Of a stretch of DNA of 64,000 nt, positions 45,511 to 56,322 are shown piece after piece. The position numbers and the translations under genes are program-made. The stretch covers positions 124,001-188,000 of the forward strand of contig NHZP01000050.1 in NCBI GenBank assembly GCA_003313425.1. Direction: 5' to 3'. Source of the DNA: Pseudopyrenochaeta lycopersici (taxonomy: Eukaryota > Ascomycota > Dothideomycetes > Pleosporales > Pseudopyrenochaetaceae). Every line of letters starts with the position of its first letter. Within the stretch, counting starts at the first letter, position 1. A model generated the notes under the pieces. That model was given only the letters and a program-made list of their open reading frames with translations, had not been told where the DNA came from and searched no databases.

Positions 45511-46589
45511 CGCTCGTCTCTCGCCGGACGCTGGGGGGCGAGGCAGAGGAAGTCGCTGGCTTGTGATGCTCGGCCGGTGGTGTGGGGAGATGGGCACGCA
45601 CGTCCATGCCCGGGGCTGCGGTCGCGGCGACGAGTGCGGGTGCTGGAGAGACGGGAGTCGCTGTCACCACAAGCAGGCACAAGAATGGCGCTGTCACCGA
45701 CGTTGTGGCACGGCCCAGCAGAAAAGTGCACCAGACCCGGACGCAGCATCCGTTGGGCGGTTTTGATAGCGAGCCCTGCTGCGTGTCCCTGGCCCACTCG
45801 AGGGGGAAAATCAACAGCCACCTATTACCAGCAGTCGCCAATCACACGCCCGCTGCCAGGCCGTGCAGCTCAAACAAACCGCTCGCCGCCTGTTGATGAC
45901 AGGCCGAGACGTGCACCACCTGCTGCGTTTTGCTGGAACCGAAAGACGTGGGCCACGACTCGACCTGCGCCTGATAGGCTGCTCGCCGCAATTGTCCATG
46001 GCGCCTCGAACCACCGGCGAAACGGGATGCCGCTCCCACCCGCCGCGCCCACATGCAGCACCTCGAGCTTGCCCTTCGATTGATACAGCTCCCTTGTGCG
46101 CGATTCCGGCCAGCGATACCGTCCGCAACCGCTCGATACGGCCACTCTGCCGCGGCACTACCCAACGCCTGCACCGCTGAAGGCTGGGGGCCTGCATTGC
46201 ACCCAAGTACGCCACCCGTTTCGCTCAACACCAAGCCCAGCACCCGCCAAACCCAACGATAGCCTCGCTCTCCTGTCTCTTCAGCGACAGCTCTCCGCGG
46301 ATCGGCTCCTCTTGGCCACTGCGCTATTCCCTCGTCGTGCCCTTGCCTGGGCTTGGTGAGTCCATCTTCTCTCTAACGCGCTTATACGTAAGGCGGTCCG
46401 CCATGGCCGCCACCCATGCCCCTCTCGTTCTATGGTTCCGTGCCCTGTTATCTCCGTACACTAGCTCGGTACCATTCATTTCTCTCTAGACCAACAATCG
46501 CTCCCCTACTACCCATCTGCAATCATGCCCAGGAAGCGTCAACGTAATTTTGTCAAATGAATGCTTACGCCCGTAAAAACTACAGCACC
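45511..46589. promoter_or_regulatory. Shared ~1.1 kb divergent promoter of two Zn2Cys6 genes
   Basis: Non-coding interval between the divergently oriented regulators, GC-rich and then pyrimidine-rich towards 46350-46500 (a CT-rich 5' leader common upstream of fungal regulator genes). Long antisense and sense ORFs here overlap one another in several frames and reflect GC-rich composition, not genes. A short upstream ATG frame (46525-46559) precedes the right-hand gene. Confidence 0.55.
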
Positions 46590-49076
46590 ATGGTGCTCGA
46601 AACACCGTTGCTTCGCGTAAGCAGGCCTGTGGCTGCTTGCTCCCGCTGCCGAGCAGCAAAGGTCAAGTGCGACGGCAAACTTCCTGCGTGCACCGCTTGT
46701 GAAAAATCAAATCGTGCCTCCGAGTGCTCCAGCACCAATGATCAGTTCGCCAGGGGCAAGGAGAGGAGCTATGTTGCTACTCTTGAGTCGAGGGTCGAGC
46801 GTCTGGAGAAGAAGATTCTCGACGCCAAAGTAAGGAGGAAATCATCCACCACCCTCATGCTGGATTTCTCCGAGTCTTCAACCCCACGCAGAACTTCTGT
46901 CGACACACTCAAAGCCCCTCGACCTATTAGCAAGCGAGCTGCACGCCGAAAGGAAGCTTCCGACATTGATGATTTAGTCTCTGATTTTGGCCTTCTGTGA
47001 GTGTGCCGGCTCAGACTTTCGCTGTCAATCACTGACATTAGAAGCGCCGTCAATGCCACAGCAAGAGACTTCTACGGCTTCACCACCGAAATGTCTTACG
47101 CCCGTCTGCTTCAATCAGCGAGCACAAAAGAGCCGCTACCCACTGGACTGACCAAAGCCCTGCCTCCACGGTTTGCTGCTACCCCGCTGATCCAGCACTA
47201 CCTAAACAACATCTTTACGCTTTTGCCAATCTTCGAAGAAGCTACCCTGTACTCTTCCGTCGACGCCATCTATCAACAAGGTGACGAATCAACCTCGTGG
47301 GATCGATGGAGTGTGCGCATGGTTCTAGCCATTGCCTGTCTCTCCCAATCTGACCAACGAGGCGATACTCACTACTCAGATGCTGTCGGCCATGTCAATG
47401 CTGCGCTTGAGAATGCTGAGGACGTGCTGCACCCTGGCTATGTCTCGAGTATCCAAGCCCTCTTACTCTGGACCATCTATGCCACCATGGATCCGCATCA
47501 TTTCGATAGTTGGACATTGATAGGCGCAGCTTCGCGAGCAATGGTAGATCTTGGGATCCATCAGGATCCTTCTCGAAATGTCAGCATCTCACGCACCAAG
47601 CTGGAGGTGAGGAGGAGAGTGTACTGGTGTGTCTATGCACTTGACAGGTATGGTAGGATATGCAAGTGTCAGGAGCTATGCTAATCACTTTGCAGATCAA
47701 CGTCCCTCGTGCAGACCCGAGCCTTTTCATTCTCAGACGAAGCTGCCCATGTTGCATATCCATTTCACATCTCTCCTACGTCTCCAAAGTTCTCATCGCC
47801 TCAATCGCAGGTCTTCCAGCAATCCTTCGATTCGGCACTCGACCTCTTCCGCATCCGTGAGATCCAGTCTGAGTGGTACATGGATCTCTTCCAATCAGGC
47901 CGGGAGCCCTGGCAAGATCCATATCCCTACATTTGGAAACAGTATGCTCGCATGACGGAGTGGTTCCAGGACATGCCGCAGAGCACCCTTCCTGCCATCA
48001 AATCCTTTTTCGAACTCGAACTACTCTACAGCTACGTTTACATCCTCTCACCAAGTCCACGCATACCCCACATCCACGAGTATGCTCAGCGTTTGATCTT
48101 CGAGCACTCTATTGCATACTCCACCAACTTACTCTCGCTTCTCAGCAAGCCATCAAACACCACCAAACCCCCGGTGACTTTCTACGATGCAATGCGGGCC
48201 TATATGACGGGTCGGCAATTTGTGGATGTCTTGTCGCGCAACATCGACATGATATTGGATCCGAGGCCACCCATTCCTCCGACACCATCTGCATCTCAGC
48301 CAGATTCAGAAGACCCCCTTGCACCTCCAATGCAGGCCAGCGCCCCACCATTTCCAGTGCCAATCCTTCTAGAAGGACAGCACATGCCCTCAGACCCTAC
48401 CACTCGAGCCATTAATGCGATCAATGACTTCACCTCGGTTCTGTCGAATTTTGGCCTTCGATTCGGCTTCACACATTGGCGAGATCGCTTCCAGCGCGAG
48501 TCCGCTTCGCTGTCAGCACAACTCTACCAGAGAACAAATGTCTCGCCCCATACCTCCCCCCCACCTCAGCAGGTACCGCCACCGATGACGTACCCTCCAC
48601 AATGGGTACCCATGCCCGCAACATCGCCGCAAGCACCGCAGCTGGTCTACCATGGCGTTCCAACAACGCCACCACTTGCATATCCGCAGCAAACAAGCCC
48701 TTACTCAAGCTCCATGTCTTACAATGGAAACCCATTCGACGCTCAAAACCAGAGTCCACATCAGCAGACCATGCCCTACGACCCACCCAGCCAAGGTCAG
48801 CATACCCAGAACTGGACAACGCCCTCTCCGCAGCCGCTGCCAGATTTGCCCCTGCCAACAGAAGGTGCAAAGAGGCGAGCATTGGTATATGGCCCAGGAA
48901 TACCCATGCAACACCCAGGCCAAGGTCATAGTCCCAGACAATCGCAAGATCTTACTTGGAACCAGAACGCGTCTGCGCAACAAGAAACTAATAATTGGAG
49001 CCAACCACCACCGCCTATGCAGCCACAGAACAGCGATTCGTGGAATCAGGGTCCGGCACAGGGAAATTGGGGATGA
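46590..49076 (+). CDS. Zn2Cys6 transcription factor with Fungal_trans domain
   Basis: Exons 46590-46996, 47042-47647 and 47696-49076 give 797 residues. The start at 46590 (CACCATGG) has near-ideal context; an in-frame ATG at 46557 would add 11 residues. The zinc cluster has Cys17, Cys20, Cys27, Cys34, Cys37, Cys46, followed by a coiled coil (S-R-V-E-R-L-E-K-K-I-L). The middle domain carries the Fungal_trans signature (H-Y-L-N-N-I-F-T-L-L-P-I-F-E-E-A-T-L; W-T-L-I-G-A-A-S-R-A-M-V-D-L-G-I-H-Q-D; R-R-R-V-Y-W-C-V-Y-A-L-D-R). The last ~200 residues are Pro/Gln-rich. The first intron ends TTAGAAG, so AG at 47041 or 47044 could be used. Nuclear regulator, targets unknown. Confidence 0.9.
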
Positions 49077-49691
49077 AGGGTTTTGCGGCCGTGCTGAGAA
49101 ATCAATAACCAAGCGATCTCGGATATGGAGACGATATGTCAAGTACGCGTGCATTTCTGACTTTGTCCGGAGTAGTACCGATATACTGTCCGATGGCTTG
49201 CCGCTTGCATTCAGTCCAGACGCGCTGGACTATATAGCGCCGCGCTACGGATTTAAGAGAAGAGCTTGCTGGGACCACCAACTACCACCTCTCAACAGGA
49301 TTTTCAAACTAGAAAATTGTTACAATTTTTGTTGTATGGACATGCCTGTATTGACATTTGCTGGATGGACGTAAAAGGGTGTCTCGGTCTGGTAAGCATG
49401 TTGGTGAGATGACCAAGGCTCATGTCTAGCGCGTTAGTAGCAGGATATGTGACGACATAGTAAAGAACTCATATCCCGAACACGTTTGAAACTGGAGATG
49501 GAAAAAAACGTTACCCCTTGAATTGCTACAATGCATATGCACACTACTTCTTTCACAACAAAAGGGGGTATTGTCTACATGATTTCGCTACAGGTCCAAA
49601 AACAGAAGACAAAATGCTTTGGATTGCTCTTGAAACCCACCGCGCGCGCGTATCATCTACAATGATGGGGGAGGAAAGAGGTATTATCGCT
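49077..49691. other. Convergent intergenic spacer
   Basis: The 3' flanks of the Zn2Cys6 gene and the Vps9 gene. The frame at 49518-49712 overlaps the last Vps9 exon on the other strand and is not supported. Nothing else was seen. Confidence 0.45.
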
Positions 49692-52262
49692 TCATGGATT
49701 TGCGAGCGCTAAACATGCATCAACTGCTAAACCAACACTGCAAAATGTTGATTAGAATTTCTTTTGATCAATTAATCGTGGCGAGGGGAAGTAAATTGGG
49801 AAAACGTACCGGCCTTCCTTTTGACGCACGACGTCGTCAATGACGTCGCGATCGAGTTGAGGGAACATGCCTGCCAGTGTCTCGACAACGACTTTGTGCT
49901 CTTTCTGCTGTATTCTCCTTGCCTGCTCGACTTCAGCTGAGGCCTGTCGCGCTGCTGATTCTTCCGCGGATAATCGTTGTCGCTGTCGTTCTTCCTCGCT
50001 AGTTGGGCCTGTTTGCTTCTCGTTTATCTGTGAAGGTGCTGCTTGGCCAGGGAACTCTGATGATGGACGGGGCGGTATTTGGGGTGTTGAACGTGGAGTA
50101 CTTCCTGGTTGCGGTGTTGTTACTGGGCCAGTTGACGCGCTCGTGTCGCTGTCGGAAAAGATCCTACCGATCGTACTCAGTGGCCTTTGAATCGTCCTCA
50201 GTAAGCCCGCTACCGCAGCATTTTCCTCCTCGGGCTGATCCGGCTCCGTCTTGCGGTCTTTCACGCTCGTGGATCTTCGGGGACCGGCCCGTTCTGCTTC
50301 CATCGAGTTTCTTTGCGTGAGTTCTGGTCGCGCCGGGGTGGCCTTCTCTGGGACGTGGTGATAGTGCGGCGACGGCATTCGTCTGTGATTCGGTGTTGTG
50401 GGATGCAGGAGTTTAGGGGCACTTGATGACTCGGCTTCGTCTTTGGCGTGGCGTTCTGCAATGGCGGACACTGCTTCTTCGACGTGCTTTTCAAAGTCCT
50501 CGTCAGATACTGTCAGAGATGTCTTATCAAGACCTTCGATAAATTGAACCGCGCCCATGAGTGAAGAGATGTAATAACCAGCTTCGCCACCGAGCTTGTC
50601 TTGGTTTCGGAAGCGTAGAATGTATTGTACATTCGACACAAGGTGGTCCGGGTTCGCTTGCAACACAGTGTAGATCAGAAGCGGCACGAAGGCATCTGCG
50701 GATTGATCTGAGTTTGAAGTGCGCAGGAAGCCAAAAATGACCTTGCAGCAGTTCAAGATGCATATGATTTTATCTCGTGGTGCTCGGTAGCTCTTAATCT
50801 TCAATAGTTCTTGCTGCGCCAAATGCAAAAACTTCTTGCCTTTGTCGCCAACTGGCTTGATATCCAGGTGCTCTTCGCTGACCCACTTATATATGCGCAC
50901 TTTCTGCGCGAGAACCTCGTCACGTTCAACGTCCTCCTGATGCTGGCCTCTCCGACCTGGTCCTGGGGGTTCCTGCCTGCGACGCCCCTTTCGCGGTGAT
51001 ATTGGCTCTGGCGGTGGAATTGCAGGTGAAAATGTCTGGGCATAGAGTCGGTTCATAACAAGCTTCTCCATACCCTCTCTTGCGTTGTCGAACTCGGCAT
51101 CAGACACAGTCCGCCAGACCTCGCACTGGGCCATTTTCTTGCTGATGAACTCGAGGAAGTCGCCAATGATCTTGACTTGCTCATGCACCATCCACTGCTT
51201 CTTGCCGAATTCGAGAAGGAAGGAGCGTAGAAACTTTGCAACAGGATCTGCTGTGCGATGACGGAGCTGCTCGAGAAATCTGTGGAAGTCAAAGGGCAGG
51301 TCTGGCTCAGGTTCTGGTGCAGGCTGAGCAGGCTTGTATTTGGAGGCGTGCGCACTGGGGGATGACGGCTCTACGAAGGACGAATTCGTACCCACTCGAT
51401 ACAACGACGAAGTTCTTGGAGGCGGCGACTGTAGCGAGGTTACTGAGGCTGTGTCATCGGAGGGCGTTGGAAGCGGCTTATCGGGCGGTACCAGACTTGA
51501 TCGACGAGGGGGAAATGCTGTGGAAGGGGATTCGAGCAGAGGACTGGCGAGCTCCAAGCGTGGAGACATGATTTCCTCTGCGCCCGGGCCGCCGCTGCTA
51601 TCGAACTGCTCCATGATGCTCTGGATCTCCGACTGCGAGTCGTCAACGGCATCTTCCCGGCCGTCGTACTTGGACGCATATTCTGCTGCTGCATTATCTT
51701 CAGAGTTTCTTCCACTCGACTTCCCCTGCGATATTGGGGATGTGGTTCGACTCGGGACATTGCTTGTTGACAGGTACTTTTCGTCTTTTGGAGGTGGAGG
51801 TGGAGGTGACGGCGAGCGCACAGGCTGTTTGCCAGCAGCTTTTGGTGTAGAATCTACTGGTGGCGGTGTGGAGGACACGCCCAGGCTCTGGGTCTTGAGC
51901 GTGAGCTCTTCTACCAGCTCTGCAGAGGCTGGCTGTGCAGCTTCCTCTTGCTCTATCTTAGCTCCTTCCAGTTTCGCCGCTGTGACATGTGGCTCTTCTG
52001 CTGCATTCTTGCCCTTCTCGAACGCCTCATTCGCCTCTCCATGGCTTATCTGCCCCGCTGTCTCAGAGCTGGCAGCCTGCCCCGCATTGCTGATGTCTTT
52101 ACCATGTTCGCGTAGCTCTTCGGCCTCAGTGGCCTTCTCTAATGATGCTTCCTGCGGCGGTGTCACCCTTGCATCCTTCTTATCTACCACATGGTCTGGC
52201 TTTTCTTCTGACGTGATATCCTGCGCGGCATCGGGTTGCGGAGCTGCGTTCGGGGGAGACAT
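49692..52262 (-). CDS. vps9: Vps9-domain Rab5 exchange factor with CUE domain
   Basis: Exons 52262-49810 and 49737-49692 give 832 residues. The long N-terminus is acidic and Pro/Ser-rich. A helical bundle and VPS9 core follow at about residues 345-585, with I-Y-K-W-V-S-E-E-H-L-D-I, R-A-P-R-D-K-I-I-C-I-L-N-C-C, A-D-A-F-V-P-L-L-I-Y and N-P-x-x-L-x-S-N-x-x-Y-I-x-R-F-R. The C-terminus is a CUE ubiquitin-binding domain (M-F-P-Q-L-D). Its last 14 residues (V-G-L-A-V-D-A-C-L-A-L-A) come from a separate 46-nt exon after a 72-bp intron (GTACGT...TTGCAG). Reading through that intron replaces the third CUE helix with an unrelated tail. The protein activates Ypt51/Rab5 in endosome and vacuole sorting. 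The start is ATG 52260-52262; an upstream extension begins with TTG. Confidence 0.92.
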
Positions 52263-52540
52263 AGGCCGAGTCGGCAAGGAAAGGTGAGAATCGGTTTCAG
52301 GTGATGTAATAAACGTCCATGGATACGTGGCAGGCCTTGGTCAAGCTCTAGAGAAACATTCACGTGCAGGAGAGTCGCTCTGGGCTGTGTTGTGCTGCCT
52401 CGTCATCTGCAATGTCCGCATGGCCAAGCAGGTCGGCATCTGGCGGCCGAATTTCCGAGCAACACCATTAGCGCCTAAACAGTCGACGAAATGTATTGCC
52501 TCGACACCCACACTTGTCGTTCCACCTCATCAGACCTGCC

Positions 52541-54284
52541 ATGTGCGGCATCTTTTGCTCGCTAAGCTGCCATGGCTACCTAGTGCCTGATATAAATACT
52601 AAGCAGCTTCTTCAAAATAGAGGTCCTGACAGCATTGGCCAACATCAGACTTTGATCAAGACAAAGTCAGGCCCTGAAGAGACCGCGACACTTCAGCTTC
52701 ATGCAACCTTCTTATCAACAGTACTCTCGCTACGAGGCAGTGCCATAGTTGACCAGCCACTCCAGGACAGGGCAACTGGATCCGTGCTATGCTGGAATGG
52801 TGAAGCCTGGACAATTACCCACAATGTCGTGACCGGCAACGACTCCGAGCTTGTTTTTGCTAAGCTCTTGGAAGCCTGCGCCGACTCTAAAAGCTCATCG
52901 ACAACTAGAGTCATTGATCTTCTGTCTTCAATCAGAGGACCTTATGCCTTCGTCTTTTACGATGCTAGCGCCAAGTACCTCTACTATGGGCGTGACTGCC
53001 TAGGGAGACGCTCGCTGCTGACCAAGTCTACATCTGATAACACGCTTGTTTTGTCGAGTGTGTGCGACAATGCGACTGGGGAGGCATGGACAGAGGTAGA
53101 AGCTGACGGTATATACATCGTTGACCTGAATGTCGCATCCTTCACCCATACACATATCCCACACCGTCGCTCAGACAAGGAAAATGGGTGTAAGCTTTCA
53201 TTTGTAGGTAAGTCGTCTGATGTGAGGGTCTTGCTGACAGCAACAGACCTTACCATTTCCAGCCATGAACCGTATGATTTCTGCACAAGACATGCATCCG
53301 CACCCAGAGGTTGTGGATCGCTTGAGCATTTCTCTTAAGAAGTCTCTCAAACTTCGCACGCAACATGTCCGCGAAGCCGTAAAATCGAATGCATCTGGAG
53401 CCCTTGAGAAGGAAGCGGGTGTGGCTGTTCTATTCTCAGGAGGCCTGGATTGCACCATCGTTGCGTGTATGTGCCACGATTTAATCCCTTTAAATGAATC
53501 CATTGATCTCCTCAATGTTGCCTTCGAGAATCCCCGGATACACGGGAAGCTTGATCTAGGATCTAGTCCGTACGAGGTTTGCCCAGACCGTGTCACTGGG
53601 CGCTCCTCATATGCAGAGCTTATCAACGTCTGCCCCGGTCGTGTTTGGCGGTTCGTCGAGATCAATGTGCCGTACACTGAAACCCAAGCCCATCGAAGCG
53701 CCGTCATGACACTCATGCATCCTCACAACACTGAGATGGACCTCTCGATTTCATATGCGCTCTATTTCGCCTCGCGAGGTGTGGGTGTCGTGCGCCCTTC
53801 GCCAACCAACCAACCAGTGCCATACGCCACGACGGCACATGTTTTACTTTCTGGTCTTGGTGCGGACGAGCTATTCGGGGGCTATCAGCGGCACACCACA
53901 GCTTTTGCTCGGCAGGGCTATCCAGGTCTACTCGAAGAACTTGAACTCGATTTCAATAGACTTGGGAAGCGGAATCTTGGTCGAGATGACCGAGTCATCA
54001 GCAACTCTAGCAAAGAGGTGCGCTTCCCGTTCCTTGACGAAGACTTTATCGCGCTAGTACTAGAACTTCCAGCGACTGCCAAGTGCGACTTTGGCAATCC
54101 TCAAATTGAAAGTTCGGAAGACCCTGCTCGATATCTGGAGCCTGGGAAGAGAGCATTGCGTTTACTGGCTTGGCAGCTTGGGATGAAACGTGTTGCTATG
54201 GAGAAGAAGCGTGCTATCCAATTTGGTGCTCGCACTGCGAAGATGGAGACGGGGAAGACAAAAGGCACACATGTGCTTACCTGA
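52541..54284 (+). CDS. Asparagine synthetase domain-containing protein (ASNSD1-like)
   Basis: Exons 52541-53207 and 53263-54284 (intron GTAAGT...TTCCAG, 55 bp, branch GCTGAC) give 562 residues. Translation must start at M-C-G-I-F, because cleavage after Met exposes the catalytic N-terminal cysteine of class II glutamine amidotransferases; in-frame codons before it have weak context. The N-terminal half keeps R-G-P-D-S-I-G. The C-terminal half has the PPi-loop L-F-S-G-G-L-D-C and L-S-G-L-G-A-D-E-L-F-G-G-Y of the asparagine synthase fold, then R-F-P-F-L-D. The overall layout and divergence match yeast YML096W and animal ASNSD1 rather than true asparagine synthetase. Its substrate is not established. 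Divergent from vps9, sharing a 278-bp promoter. Confidence 0.9.
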
Positions 54285-54902
54285 TCTTGTAAGTGTGCCT
54301 CTTTTCCTTTCCATGTCTGGCAATGATTATGATATGAGCAAATGGAGGAGACACCAGTGCGTTTCCTCCGATCGTTGCATCTAGCAATAGATTGAAGATC
54401 GCTACCCGCACTTGGTGTTGATGAATTCGAAAACAAAAAGGCAAGTCTGAGCCATTCAGACATTCAAGCATTATCAAACAGTTGGTATGAATGCCTCACT
54501 GACAATACGGCCAGAGTCCCTTAGCAGGCAGTGGCTTGACGGCAATCATCTCCGCAGTGGTTATACTGACGTCTTGTCTCAGCATCAATGATGCGTAGCA
54601 ACGCTCCACATGATCGCATTCCAGCCTGCATGACTCCTTGCGATCAGACTGCAATTCCACAATCTTCACATGCTACGGCTGTTTGCCGTTGGTGAGGAAA
54701 TCGCCGGCATTAGGAGGTGGTCGAAGTGGCGAATCACAGAAGCTTCTAGCCAGCCACACTTGCACCGCCACAATGACGCAACGTGACCTACTTCGTTCCT
54801 TAAGATCAACTGACCTGCACCCAAAATTATCATCCTCAATATCCAACTCTAAGACAGCATCAATTCTACCTATCGAATTATTCATAGCCACCAAGCAACA
54901 CA
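54285..54902. other. Intergenic, nothing recognised
   Basis: The 3' flank of the ASNSD1-like gene and the promoter of the next small gene. Short frames only. Confidence 0.45.
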
Positions 54903-55115
54903 ATGCCAGTACCTCTCCCATCCACGACTAGCCAGTCAACATCGGCAACCAGCTCCTCCGCAACGGCGCAGACAGCACACAATGTGGAGAATCCATCAAC
55001 ACAAAGCGTAGCGAGCGCAAGCCACACGCAGAAAACGGAGGAGGAAAAGGAGGCAGAGAGACTGTACGAGGAGAGAATTGAGGAGGAGTATGCCAAGCGT
55101 GAGGGTGGCGCTTAG
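54903..55115 (+). CDS. Small conserved hydrophilic protein
   Basis: A single-exon frame of 70 codons preceded by CACA at the ATG. The N-terminal half is Ser/Thr/Ala-rich and disordered. The C-terminal half is a charged helix ending R-L-Y-E-E-R-I-E-E-E-Y-A-K-R-E-G-G-A. I recognise the terminal Y-A-K-R-E-G-G-A as a recurrent ending of short fungal proteins of unknown role, which, together with the clean start and stop, is why I call it a gene. It converges on the DUF4202 gene, leaving about 140 bases between their stops. Confidence 0.7.
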   Translation: MPVPLPSTTSQSTSATSSSATAQTAHNVENPSTQSVASASHTQKTEEEKEAERLYEERIEEEYAKREGGA

Positions 55116-55257
55116 GCACCCGTTTGATGGACGACAAGTACCTTCGCTCAAAATGATATACCCTACCCCACATGACGAATACTGGTATTTTAATATGAGG
55201 TGAGAAGGGAAACTCTTCACTCTCGCAGTGTATATATAGCACAGAAAAATCAATTTA

Positions 55258-55842
55258 TCATCCTGCTAATGCTTTCTCCACCAACTCCCTCGGCCTGCCT
55301 TCCATCGGTATCTGCAGGGCCAATTCATGGCCTTTGTCCGTCATCTTCCCCCATGTCTTCTGCAGAATCTTGATAATCTTATCCTCATCGTGTTCCTTCT
55401 CGAACGCCTCAAACTGGTCGTCCAGAAAGACCAAACACGCCACATCTTCCAGAACCTGTGTCTCCTCATCCTCTTTCAAGTCCTCCTTGCGTATCAGCGC
55501 GCCCACACGCGCCGCGTCGGCCTCCGAGTACCCACTCTCTTTGCAAATCTGCTCCACCAGCTCGGCCTGCCGCTTCTTCAGAAACGTCCGCCACGCATGG
55601 TAGCCCACGCGCGTCATGGGGTATGTCGAGCGGGGCACTTCCCAGCGGCGAAAGTGCTGTGCGCGGATTGCCAGCCGCAGCGCCTCAGACGCAGCCGGGG
55701 CGCGCTTTTCCAGGTACGCACTGCATTTCTGCGCATAGTGCAGCTCGTAGGGGACGTCGGTGTTGGCGATGCTGACTTTGGTTGGGTCGAGCGCGTGGGC
55801 GGCGTCGATTGCTTGCAGCGCTTTTTCAAGTGCTGTGGACAT
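55258..55842 (-). CDS. DUF4202 protein
   Basis: Single exon, 194 residues, from ATG 55840-55842 (M-S-T-A-L-E-K-A-L-Q-A-I-D-A-A-H). A frame extending to 56004 is of low-complexity UTR character. The body carries A-I-R-A-Q-H-F-R-R-W-E-V-P-R, Y-H-A-W-R-T-F-L-K-K-R-Q-A and V-L-E-D-V-A-C-L-V-F-L, the conserved blocks of DUF4202, sometimes annotated as glutamyl-tRNA-synthetase-related without experimental support. The His/Arg/Glu-rich helices resemble HD-domain-like metal sites, but that is inference. Likely cytosolic. Length is normal for the family. Confidence 0.85.
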   Translation of the reverse strand: MSTALEKALQAIDAAHALDPTKVSIANTDVPYELHYAQKCSAYLEKRAPAASEALRLAIRAQHFRRWEVPRSTYPMTRVGYHAWRTFLKKRQAELVEQICKESGYSEADAARVGALIRKEDLKEDEETQVLEDVACLVFLDDQFEAFEKEHDEDKIIKILQKTWGKMTDKGHELALQIPMEGRPRELVEKALAG

Positions 55843-56322
55843 TGTGGTCGTATGCCCAATATGTGAATGGCTAGGGAGGGTTGAGGAGGAGAATTGGGGC
55901 TCGGGGGTTTCTTGGTGACGGCGGTCGTGGTGCGTCAGGCATATTGCCTGCTGTTTGATTTGTCCCTCAGGGTTGGTTTGGAGATAGCGGAATGTGTGCC
56001 CCACGTTGAGGTGGGGTGGACCCTTGTCGGCCCTGTCGATCAGCGACGACAGATCAGACTACATGTGCCAGAACATATTTCTTCCTATCAAAGACCGCTT
56101 TGCGGCACCAATTTTCCCCATTTCAGTCTCACCTTGTTTGTCGGCGCGGGTGCTGACGTAGCACCATGACCTGATTGGTTTGTTGTTGCAGCCGTCCATG
56201 GGCTGTGCCGCGACTGCTGGATATTTATCGCTAACCTTGATTATCAGCCTCGCTGTAGGCTGTGTATAACAACGTGCTGAAATCGTGTTTCAAAATGTCT
56301 ATCCTTCCATCTGCTGCACTTG
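55843..56322. other. Divergent promoter region, with upstream ORF
   Basis: Between the DUF4202 gene (-) and the first homeodomain gene (+). An ATG at 56295 opens a 29-codon frame ending at 56384, overlapping the proposed main start at 56323 out of frame. No other feature was seen. Confidence 0.45.

Noticed and set aside
45337..46359. Several overlapping ORFs up to 248 codons on both strands
   Set aside because: GC-rich promoter and zinc-cluster exon of the divergent regulators. The ORFs contradict each other in frame and show Arg/Ala/Gly bias without motifs.
51334..52287. 317-codon plus-strand ORF rich in Ser and Gly
   Set aside because: It is antisense to the Vps9 N-terminus, whose own low-complexity coding sequence keeps the opposite frame open. 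It has no domain and no start context of its own.
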